This document shows positions 16,479 through 26,100 of a DNA stretch of 64,000 bases, in pieces; position 1 is the stretch's first letter, and every line of letters begins with the position of its first letter. The DNA is from JACMJL01 sp963791805. Its GTDB lineage: Bacteria; Bacillota; Clostridia; Clostridiales; Clostridiaceae. The stretch is taken from positions 372,001 to 436,000 of the forward strand of contig CAWBTU010000006.1 of the NCBI GenBank assembly GCA_963791805.1, in the 5' to 3' direction. The position numbers were made by a program, and so were the translations under genes. Under the pieces are notes generated by a model that was not told the origin of the DNA, searched no databases, and worked only from the letters and a program-made list of their open reading frames with translations.

Positions 16479-19400
16479 TAAAAGAAGTAAATAAAAAACT
16501 TCCGCTTATTTCAGATTATTTTTATGAATTTTTGTTAGAAAAATATAATGATAAAAAGTTATTTGTTTTTAAAGATGGAGAAAAAAATGAAGTGTTTTTG
16601 ACGGGAAAATTGCTACATAAAAAAGTTAAAATGGTAAGTTCAAGGTTACGTAAATATCTAAAAGCTCAAGAGAAAGTTGTTATTGTATTACCTCAAGGCG
16701 TTGAATATGTTTATAGCATCTTAGGATGCTTTAACGCAAATATAATTGCGATTCCAACATCTATACAAAATCAAGCGGATAGTGAATTTATCAATAAATT
16801 GAAATCGATACTGGTTGATTCTGGTGCAACGTATATTATCACTAATACAAATTTCAGCAAAATAATAAAAAGAGAAGCGTTTTCAAATGAGATTGAAGTA
16901 CTTAATGTTGAAACACTTGAGAACGAATCAGTACAGAGCATGGAAAAAGACGGATTTGATGAGAATGATATAGCTTTATTGCTATATACATCAGGTTCTA
17001 CATCAGCACCAAAAGGGGTACAACTCACTTATAAAAATATTGTAATCCAAGCTAAAGTTGGTGCAAGACAATGGCATATAACTAATGAGAGTCAGATTGT
17101 ATCATGGATGCCACAATTTCATAATTTTGGTTTAAATTTTAATATCCTGTCACCATTAATTAAAGGTGCTTCAAGTGTGATTTTAACATCAGATAATTTT
17201 ATTAAATCTCCTGAAACATGGTTTAAAATAATGGCTGAGTATAAGTGCACACATACTGCAGCACCTAATTTTGCCTTTGACTATTGTATATCAGCAATCG
17301 AAGCTCAGGCATTGGGGAACATTAAATTAGACTGTGTTAAGGCAATTGTGTCTGGTGGTGAGCCGATAAGAAAGATAACTATTGAAAGGTTTTTTGAAAA
17401 ATTCCATGAAACAGGTCTTAATAAAGAAATATTCTGTCCTCATTATGGTATGTCTGAAGCAGGTTCTATTACAACAAAGGTACCTGGTGTATCACTCAAC
17501 TTTATAGCATTTGATATACCGAATTTAAAAGAAGGTACTGCAAAATTAGTTGAAAATGAAGAGCAAGCAAAATGGGCAGTGAGTTGTGGTAATATTGATG
17601 AAGATATAGAAGTTATTTGTGTTAACCCAAATACATTTGAATTTTCTACAAAAGGTGAGATAGGTGAAATATGGGTGAAATCTCCTTCTATTTGCAGGGG
17701 CTATTATAATAAAGATGAGGAAACAGAAAGAGCATTTGCTAGTGTAGTTAATGGACAAGAAGGTAAGAAATATTTTAGAACAGGTGATCTTGGTTTCATT
17801 GAGAACAATGAGCTTTTTATTATCGGGAGAGAAAAAGAGACGATTGTTATTAGAGGCAAGAATTATAATCCAGTAGATTTAGAATGGACGATTAAGAACA
17901 AAATTGATTATTTAACTATGCCGATAAGTGTATTTTCAGTTGAACAGGATTATCAAGAAAAGGTAATAGTGGTTCAAGAAGTTGAAACAGCTAAAAGTAA
18001 CGAGTATTATAAGCGTGTCATTAAGGCAATTCGCAATTGCATTTCTGAGATATTCCAATTGGAAGTATTGGAAGTGGTGTTAGTATGTAAAGGTGCTATC
18101 CCTTGTACTGGCAGTGGTAAAATTCAAAGGAAAGGTTGCAAACAATTATATATAAATAAAGAATTAAATGTAATCTTTGAAGAGCAAATAGAGGGTGTTT
18201 TTTCTAATAAAGATATTGGCTCAGTTGATAACATAAAAGAAGATATTGTTAGGAAATTGTTTAAAGATGTCTTTTTGGCTGTCATAAATGTGGGTTACGA
18301 TAGTTTAATTGAAGCAAATACTTTTGGGGAGTTGGGCATGAATTCGATTAAGTATGTTAAATTGTCAAAGCATATTGAGGATGTATTTAATATTGAATTT
18401 GCTCCAGTTTTAATATTCAAGTATCATAACATAGATAAATTGGCAGAATATATTTTGTCTGAAGTTAATAAAGACTTGAATTCAGATATTGATAATAGAG
18501 AAGTTGCAGGCAAAAGTCTAACTGATAATACAGTCAATCAAGATATTGCCATTATTGGAGTAAAATTTAATTTTCCTGGTGAAGCAGATAATCCTCAAAA
18601 TTTTTGGGCTAATATTTTTGAAGGGAAGGACAGCATCAATGATATTGCTCAGTATAGACCATGGATTGTTGAAGATATTCAGCAGACGTATGGGATGAAT
18701 GGAGAAGAAATACCTAGATGGTGTGGATTTGTTAATGATGTTGATAAATTTGATGCACAATTTTTCGGGATTTCATCATTAGAAGCTGAAAGTATGGATC
18801 CTCAGCAACGTAAAGCATTAGAGTTAACTTGGAATGTAATTGAAGATAGTGGATATGATCCACTTCAATTATCAGATATGCCAGTGGGACTATATCTTGG
18901 GGTTCATAGTCAGGATTATAGTGAACTAATTGCAAGGCAGCCTCAATTGATGGATACTTACGGTGCGTATTTAGATTCGGGTTTGCATGTTAGTATTGTT
19001 GCTCATAGGGTATCTAGATGGTTTAACTTCCATGGACCTAGTGAAGTTATCAATACAGCATGTTCAAGTTCGTTAGTAGCGGTACATCATGCTGTAGAGG
19101 CTTTGCAAAAAGGTGATTGTAATATAGCAATTGCAGGAGGAATTAATTTAATCTTATCATCAAAAATCTTTTTAACAGGTAAGAAAGCGGGCATGTTGTC
19201 ACCAGATGGTCGTTGCAAAACATTTGATGAAGATGCGAATGGATTTGTTCGTGCGGAAGGTTATGGTGCTGTGTTACTAAAATCTTATCAACAAGCATTG
19301 AAAGACAATGACCATATTTATGGTGTAATAAAAGGTACGGCGATTAATCATGATGGACAATCAAACTCACTTAGAGCGCCAAACTTGAACGCACAAAAAT

Positions 19401-22400
19401 CTCTAATCAAAACTGCATATGATAAATCCAAAATTCCTGTTGAAACAATCAGCTATATTGAAGTACACGGAACAGGAACTCCTCTTGGAGATCCTATAGA
19501 ATTTCAAGCATTGCAAGAAGCATTTCGTGATCTGAATCCCAATCATCCGAAAAATTTCTGTGGGCTTGGTTCTGTAAAGACGAATATTGGTCATTTAGAA
19601 TCGGCATCAGGTATTGCCGGTATTATAAAAGTATTACTATCAATGAAAAATAAAGTTTTACCGGGAATTTTACATTTTAATAAATTAAATTCCTATATTA
19701 AGCTTGAAGATACTCCATTTTATATTGTAGATAAGAAAATTGAGTGGGAGAGATTAAAGGATAAAGAAGGTAATGAAATACCTAGACGTGCTGGAATCAG
19801 TTCTTTCGGATTTGGTGGTGCTAATGCACATATTATTTTAGAAGAATTTGAAAGAACTAACAAAGTAACATGTAAATCAAAAAATTCAAAAGTGATTGTA
19901 CCTCTTTCAGCAAAAAACAAACATGCACTTAAAGCTTATGCTTCAAAACTGCTAACGCACCTTACTGAATCTGGTGAAATGTTTGATATAACATCAATTG
20001 CTTATACATTGCAACAGAGCCGTGCTAACTTAGAGGAGCGTATTGCGGTTATAGTGAAAGACATACCTGAGCTTGTTGAAAAGTTAACAGCTTACATTGA
20101 GGGAGACCAACAAGACATAATTAATATGTTTACAGGTAGAAAACTTTTTGAGGTTGTTGAAAATAAGGCGTTGTCGCATAAGAAAACAATGAAATCATTA
20201 GAAGAAGTTGCTTTGCATTGGATAAAAGGTGGAAATGTCGAGTGGAAAAATTACTATAATGCTGATATGCCAGTACGTTTAAGTCTTCCAACATATCCAT
20301 TTTTAAAAACTAAGCATTGGATTCCTGAAATTTCCAAGACAATACCAAGGACAAGTCAAGGTTCAATACAATCTGCTACTCATTCATTGATAATACAAAA
20401 CAAATCTACGTTTGAAGAACAGTTGTATAGTATCAAGTTTACTGGTATGGAACCTTATTTTGAAGATCATGTAATCAATAAAAAGAAGACATTACCAGGA
20501 GTTATATATTTAGAAATAGCAAGAGAGGTATTCAAGTCAGCCTCATCTATTGATGAAAAAGAAAATAGTATTGTAATTAAAAATGTTGTTTGGCACAATC
20601 CTATTATTGTAGTTAATGGTGATAAAGAAGTGAGTATTGGACTTTATCCAACTAATGATAATCAAGCATTTTTTGAGGTTTTTAGTCAAGAGAGTAAACA
20701 GGAAGATATGGTAATTTATTGCCAAGGTTTGTTGAGCGTAGAAGCGAATAATGAAAATACAATTGATATAAAGCAATATAGAAGTAGTTGTGAAAAAGAG
20801 GTTGCCGCTATTGATTTATATAACGATTTTAAGAGCAAAGGGGTTGTTTACGGTAGCAGCCACCAATGTGTAAAAAAAATAATCAAGGGTGATGATATTG
20901 CTGTAGCACGTTTAGGGATGAACAATGTGAAACTATGGGAGCAATGGACATTGTATCCGGGAATTATGGATTCAGCATTACAAATTTCTAGTGTATTGCA
21001 TGAAGAGTCTAACCTTTTATATATTCCTTATAAGATTGATTCAGTTAAAGTAATCAACCTTTGTAAAGGGGAAATGTGGGCAGTTTGCAGACGTCAAGAG
21101 CAAGATGCAAACGCATACAATATTTATTTATGCGATAATGATGGCACTGTATGCGTTGACATACAAGGTCTTTCTTTTATACCAATCTTACAAAGCGAGA
21201 ATCAATCAGTTAAGGAAAAAAGTACTGTGATGTATTATCCGAGTTGGAAAGAGAAACCGTTGAAGGCTTCGTCTGAAAAATTAGAGATATCACGTAAAAT
21301 CGTGTTGATTGAACCTGAAGAAGCGTTTGTAAAGGCTATAAATTTAAAAATACCTAAGGGTAACGTAATTGTAATTAAATCGGATAGCAGCGATATGGCA
21401 GCGAATTATAGAGACTATGCGATGTTGCTCCTGAAACAATTACAAGAAATTTTAAAGACATCAGTAAAAGAAAATTTATTGTTGCAAGTAGTGATTCCTG
21501 CTAAGGAAAATACTGTTGCAATGAGTTTATCAGGTATGTTAAAAACTGTTGTGTTAGAAAATTCAATAGTTAGTACTCAAATTATTGGTACAGATAACTG
21601 GAACAACACCTTAATTGAACATTTAGAAGAGAATTATGTTAATAAGGCAGATAAGATAATATTATATAAAGATGACAAATGCTTTATTCAACAGTGGGAT
21701 AGAATTCAGAATAATGAGGTTATTACTGTGCCATGGAAAGATAAAGGAGTATACATGATCACCGGAGGTATGGGCGGGATAGGCTACAATATCGCTAAGG
21801 AAATAGCTAAAAAAGTGAATAATCCGAAACTAGTTTTAGTTGGACGTTCAGCATTAGATACTGCTAAAGAAGAGAAGTACAGAAGTATTGAAGCTCTTGG
21901 TGCAAAAGTGATTTATAAATCTATGAATGTAGGAGAACTTGAGGATGTTCAAAGAGTTATGGATGATGTAAGCAAGGAATTAGGAACTATTAACGGCATT
22001 ATTCATAGTGCAGGTATTATTCAGGATAGCTTTATACTGAATAAAACTAATGAGGAATTAGACAAAGTTTTCCAAGCAAAAGTGAATGGATTGATAAATT
22101 TAGATATTGCAAGCAAAGCTGTGCAGTTAGACTGTTTTATAATGTGCTCATCAATTGCGGGTGCTTTAGGTAATGGAGGACAGTCAGATTATGCGGCAGC
22201 CAATTCGTTCATGGACAATTATGCAGTGTATCGTAATAATCTTGTGAAGGCTAATGCTCGATTTGGTCAGACTTTATCAATAAATTGGCCACTTTGGAAA
22301 GAAGGTGGTATGCAGGTTGACTCTGATGTGGAAGCGATGATGTTTAAAACAATGGGGGCTGTACCAATGGATACAGAGGTTGGTATTAAAGCTTTATATG

Positions 22401-23146
22401 ACAGCTTAGTGTCAGGTCGCGATCAAGTTATGGTGATTCATGGCGTTGAGACAACTATAGAGAGATATGTTTCTGAGACTCTTCAAAATCCGATAGAAAT
22501 TCGATTTAGAGAAAAAGAAGGATTAGAGGACAGTGTAGCTAAGGCTATTTTAGAAGAAAAATCAACTCAGTATTTAATACATTTATTGTCTTCTGTTACT
22601 AGGATATCTGTAGATGAAATTGATCCGTATGCACCTTTAGAGAACTATGGTATTGACTCCATATTAATTATGCAATTAATTAATCATATGGAAAAGATTT
22701 TTGGAAATCTGCCTAAAACTCTATTCTTTGAATACAAAACAATCAAGGAATTAACAAATTATTTATTAGAAGTTCATCATAAAAAACTAAAAGATTTATT
22801 AGGTATAGATGTTGAAGCAAGTAAGACTACGGAGTTTGACATTCAATCAACTAAGAATATTAAATCTACAAAAAAGTTTGAAAGTTTTAGAAATAAATAT
22901 GATTATAGTCAGTATAGAGATAATAAAAATGATAAGGAAAATATTGCGATTATAGGCTTGTCTGGTAAGTATCCAAATGCTAGTAATATGTATGAATTCT
23001 GGGAAGTACTTAAGAATGGCGTAGACTGTATAACAGAAATCCCTAAGTCTCGTTGGGATCATAGTCAATATTTTGATCCTGATCTCAAGAAAAAAGGGAA
23101 AACATATACAAAATGGGGTGGATTCATAGACGGTGTAGATGTTTGA
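16475..23146 (+). CDS. trans-AT PKS part 1: FAAL-ACP-KS-DH-KR-ACP-KS(start)
   Basis: First part of the assembly line. Residues: AMP ligase of the FAAL type about 10-590 (YTSGSTSAPKG near 170, SWMPQFHNFGL near 210, RTGDLGF near 435, GREKETIVIRGKN near 451); ACP with Ser near 624 (GMNSIKY); KS1 about 690-1125 with Cys near 863 (NTACSSSL), His in HGTGT near 998 and NIGH near 1039; trans-AT linker ending LPTYPF; DH about 1300-1570 (His near 1332, Asp in DSALQ near 1498); KR about 1757-1950 (GGMGGIG, Tyr in SDYAAAN near 1905); ACP with Ser near 2062 (YGIDSIL); N-terminal 70 residues of KS2. No AT domain. It would load an acyl-AMP (4-hydroxybenzoate inferred), extend once and form a double bond. 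The frame stops at 23146 inside KS2; the remainder is in the next frame. Confidence 0.92.
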   Translation: MIKEVNKKLPLISDYFYEFLLEKYNDKKLFVFKDGEKNEVFLTGKLLHKKVKMVSSRLRKYLKAQEKVVIVLPQGVEYVYSILGCFNANIIAIPTSIQNQADSEFINKLKSILVDSGATYIITNTNFSKIIKREAFSNEIEVLNVETLENESVQSMEKDGFDENDIALLLYTSGSTSAPKGVQLTYKNIVIQAKVGARQWHITNESQIVSWMPQFHNFGLNFNILSPLIKGASSVILTSDNFIKSPETWFKIMAEYKCTHTAAPNFAFDYCISAIEAQALGNIKLDCVKAIVSGGEPIRKITIERFFEKFHETGLNKEIFCPHYGMSEAGSITTKVPGVSLNFIAFDIPNLKEGTAKLVENEEQAKWAVSCGNIDEDIEVICVNPNTFEFSTKGEIGEIWVKSPSICRGYYNKDEETERAFASVVNGQEGKKYFRTGDLGFIENNELFIIGREKETIVIRGKNYNPVDLEWTIKNKIDYLTMPISVFSVEQDYQEKVIVVQEVETAKSNEYYKRVIKAIRNCISEIFQLEVLEVVLVCKGAIPCTGSGKIQRKGCKQLYINKELNVIFEEQIEGVFSNKDIGSVDNIKEDIVRKLFKDVFLAVINVGYDSLIEANTFGELGMNSIKYVKLSKHIEDVFNIEFAPVLIFKYHNIDKLAEYILSEVNKDLNSDIDNREVAGKSLTDNTVNQDIAIIGVKFNFPGEADNPQNFWANIFEGKDSINDIAQYRPWIVEDIQQTYGMNGEEIPRWCGFVNDVDKFDAQFFGISSLEAESMDPQQRKALELTWNVIEDSGYDPLQLSDMPVGLYLGVHSQDYSELIARQPQLMDTYGAYLDSGLHVSIVAHRVSRWFNFHGPSEVINTACSSSLVAVHHAVEALQKGDCNIAIAGGINLILSSKIFLTGKKAGMLSPDGRCKTFDEDANGFVRAEGYGAVLLKSYQQALKDNDHIYGVIKGTAINHDGQSNSLRAPNLNAQKSLIKTAYDKSKIPVETISYIEVHGTGTPLGDPIEFQALQEAFRDLNPNHPKNFCGLGSVKTNIGHLESASGIAGIIKVLLSMKNKVLPGILHFNKLNSYIKLEDTPFYIVDKKIEWERLKDKEGNEIPRRAGISSFGFGGANAHIILEEFERTNKVTCKSKNSKVIVPLSAKNKHALKAYASKLLTHLTESGEMFDITSIAYTLQQSRANLEERIAVIVKDIPELVEKLTAYIEGDQQDIINMFTGRKLFEVVENKALSHKKTMKSLEEVALHWIKGGNVEWKNYYNADMPVRLSLPTYPFLKTKHWIPEISKTIPRTSQGSIQSATHSLIIQNKSTFEEQLYSIKFTGMEPYFEDHVINKKKTLPGVIYLEIAREVFKSASSIDEKENSIVIKNVVWHNPIIVVNGDKEVSIGLYPTNDNQAFFEVFSQESKQEDMVIYCQGLLSVEANNENTIDIKQYRSSCEKEVAAIDLYNDFKSKGVVYGSSHQCVKKIIKGDDIAVARLGMNNVKLWEQWTLYPGIMDSALQISSVLHEESNLLYIPYKIDSVKVINLCKGEMWAVCRRQEQDANAYNIYLCDNDGTVCVDIQGLSFIPILQSENQSVKEKSTVMYYPSWKEKPLKASSEKLEISRKIVLIEPEEAFVKAINLKIPKGNVIVIKSDSSDMAANYRDYAMLLLKQLQEILKTSVKENLLLQVVIPAKENTVAMSLSGMLKTVVLENSIVSTQIIGTDNWNNTLIEHLEENYVNKADKIILYKDDKCFIQQWDRIQNNEVITVPWKDKGVYMITGGMGGIGYNIAKEIAKKVNNPKLVLVGRSALDTAKEEKYRSIEALGAKVIYKSMNVGELEDVQRVMDDVSKELGTINGIIHSAGIIQDSFILNKTNEELDKVFQAKVNGLINLDIASKAVQLDCFIMCSSIAGALGNGGQSDYAAANSFMDNYAVYRNNLVKANARFGQTLSINWPLWKEGGMQVDSDVEAMMFKTMGAVPMDTEVGIKALYDSLVSGRDQVMVIHGVETTIERYVSETLQNPIEIRFREKEGLEDSVAKAILEEKSTQYLIHLLSSVTRISVDEIDPYAPLENYGIDSILIMQLINHMEKIFGNLPKTLFFEYKTIKELTNYLLEVHHKKLKDLLGIDVEASKTTEFDIQSTKNIKSTKKFESFRNKYDYSQYRDNKNDKENIAIIGLSGKYPNASNMYEFWEVLKNGVDCITEIPKSRWDHSQYFDPDLKKKGKTYTKWGGFIDGVDV

Positions 23147-23150
23147 TCCA
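23130..23150 (+). other. Frameshift inside KS2 splitting one PKS gene
   Basis: Expected coding for VDKFDPLFF, as in the paralogous KS3 and KS4 (GTTGATAAATTTGATCC in KS4), reads GTAGATGTTTGATCC here. That is two bases short, so the frame meets TGA at 23144-23146 and continues in the next frame. The ATG at 23139 is only the point where that frame happens to have a start codon; it would remove the N-terminal 70 residues of the ketosynthase. Confidence 0.85.
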
Positions 23151-26100
23151 TTATTCTTTAATATATCTCCGATAGAAGCAGAATTAATGGATCCACAAGA
23201 GCGACTATTCTTGCAATGTGCTCATGAAGCGATTGAAGATGCTGGATACTCAAAAGAAAGTCTTGTTAAAAAACATAATCAGAATGGAGATGGTAATGTT
23301 GGAGTGTTTGTAGGTGCGATGTTTGAAGAATATTCACTTTATGGTGCTCAATTACAAGCGAGAGGTATTAATACAGCGATATCTGGTTCGATTGGTTCAA
23401 TTGCGAATAGAGTTTCGTATGTCTACAACTTGCATGGACCGAGTATATCTGTTGATACAATGTGCTCGTCATCTTTAACTACAGTGCATTTAGCATGCCA
23501 GAGTTTGCATAATAATGATTGTGAAGTGGCAATTGCAGGTGGCGTAAATATTTCTATTCATCCAAACAAATACTTGTTATTAGCCCAAGGAAAACTTGCT
23601 TCAAGTAAGGGGAGATGTGAAACCTTTGGTGATGGCGGCAATGGATATGTACCAGGAGAAGGGGTTGGTGCTATTATATTAAAACCATTATCTAAAGCGA
23701 TAGCTGATGGAAATCATATTTATGGAGTTATTAAGGCAACTGCAGTTAATCATGGTGGTAAAACCAATGGTTATACTGTACCTAATCCTCAGGCACAAAC
23801 CGATGTCATATTTAAGGCATTGAAGGAGGCAGAGGTTAATCCAAGGAGTATTAGCTATATTGAAGCCCATGGCACAGGAACTTCACTAGGTGACCCAATT
23901 GAAATAGCTGGGTTAACTAAAGCTTTTAGAGAGTATACAAAGGATAACAAGTTTTGTGCTATTGGATCTGTAAAATCTAATATTGGACATTGTGAAAGTG
24001 CAGCGGGAATTGCAGGACTTACAAAAGTTCTTTTACAAATGAAACATAAACAAATAGTGCATTCATTACATTCAAAAGTGCTTAATAATAATATTGATTT
24101 CGAAAATACTCCATTTACCGTACCACAAGAATTGATAAAATGGGATCAACCAACTGTTTCAGAAAATGGTAAAGATAAAACATATCCAAGAAGAGCAGGA
24201 ATTTCAGCCTTTGGAGCAGGTGGTTCAAATGCTCATATAATTATAGAAGAATATGTAAATAGTGAAATGAATAAACAAAGAATAAAGGTGTCACATAAAA
24301 ATCTTGCTATTATCCTGTTATCTGCTAGTCAAGAAAAACAATTAAAAGATAAAGCTAGAGATTTGATAAGAACGATCGAACTAAATAGTTTTACAAATGA
24401 GGATTTACAAGAAATAGCTTATACATTACAAATAGGAAGGGATATGTTAAAAGAAAGATTAGGTTTGTATGTAAGCTCAATAGAAGAACTAAAAGACAAA
24501 TTAGAGAAGTACTTAAAAGGAGATTACAGAAATCTGTATATTGGTTCTACCAAACAGAATAATATGCTAAATTCAGTCCTTGGACTAGATGAGGATATAC
24601 ATGTGGCCATCGAAAAATGGATGGAGAAAGGTAAATATGGGAAACTACTAGAATTATGGGCGAAGGGGTTTGATGTTGATTGGGAAAAGCAATACGCAAA
24701 CCGAAAATTACAACTTTTGAGTTTACCTACTTATCCTTTTGTTAAGGATAAGTATTGGTATCCAGGTAGTGATGAGGTGCCTTCAACAATATGTAATCAT
24801 GTTTCATATGATATGATTCATCCTTTATTACACAGAAATACATCTGATCTCATAGAACAAAAATTTACGTCTATATTCAATGGAGAAGAAGTTTTTCTTG
24901 CACATCATAAAGTAGGAGATTTAAAAGTGATGCCAGGAGTTGTATACTTGGAAATGGCAAGAGAGGCAGCAACAATAGCTACAAGAATGAAAGAAGACAC
25001 TAATAGTATCAAGTTAAAAGAAGTAACTTGGGCAAGATTACTTGGAGTAGAGGATGAACCTATAAAAGTAGAGATAAGAATGATGCCACAGCAAAATGGG
25101 GATATCCTCTATGAAGTTGATAGTATTTTACAAGAGGAAAAATATGAAAAGCAACTACATTGTACAGGATTTGTGGAATTAGTAGAAAAAGAAAATGCAA
25201 AGATTCAGTATATATCCTCCATAAAGAACAGCTGTAAGAAAAGTAAAATAACATCCGAACAGTGTTATAGATACTTTGAAGAAATGGGAATACAGTATGG
25301 AATAGGACATCAGGCAATAGACGAAATTTATAGAGGTGAAGAACAAGTATTAGCAAAGTTAACATTACCACAAATATTAGCTGATGAGGATAGTTATGTG
25401 CTACATCCTAGTATGATGGATGCAGCATTACAAGCATGCCTAACATTATCGATAGAGTATGATGAGGAAACAAAAATGCACAAAGTGCAAACAGATCATC
25501 TAATGTTGCCATATGCATTGGAAGAGATGGATATATTTTCAAAGTGTACACCTAATATGTGGGCGTATATAAGATACAATACAAGCAGCGGTAGAATTAA
25601 AAAGATGGATATTGATTTATGTGATCAAGATGGAAAAGTATGTGTACAAATGAAAGGCTTTTCTTTAAGGGAATTAGAGAATAAAGTACAATATAAACCT
25701 ACTAAATATTATGATTTATGTAAAGATAGTGAGGAAAATCAGTATACCAAAAATATATTAGCTACTCCAGTATGGGAGGAAATAGTTATAGAAAAAAATG
25801 AGGGAAACCTAGACGAAAATCAACATGTGGTAGTAATAGGGTGTGATAAAGAGAATAAAATAGCTATAGAAGAATACTATCAAAAGTGTAGTTATATAGA
25901 TGTAGAAAAAGAAATAAGTATGGAAGAAATGACAAGAAAAATAGCGCTGCTAGAGAATATAGACCATATCATATGGTTTGCACCAGATAACCCCAAAGCA
26001 TCAATAGTTGAAAAGGAAATAATCGAGGAGCAAAGGGAAGGGGTACTAAGCTGCTTTAGATTAATCAAAGCATTATTGAATAATGGATATTCTGATAGAG

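Noticed and set aside
23139..23200. ATG at 23139 as the genuine start of a separate PKS gene
   Set aside because: It lies inside the KS fold, has no ribosome site, and the missing N-terminal part is encoded just upstream in another frame; a frameshift explains it.
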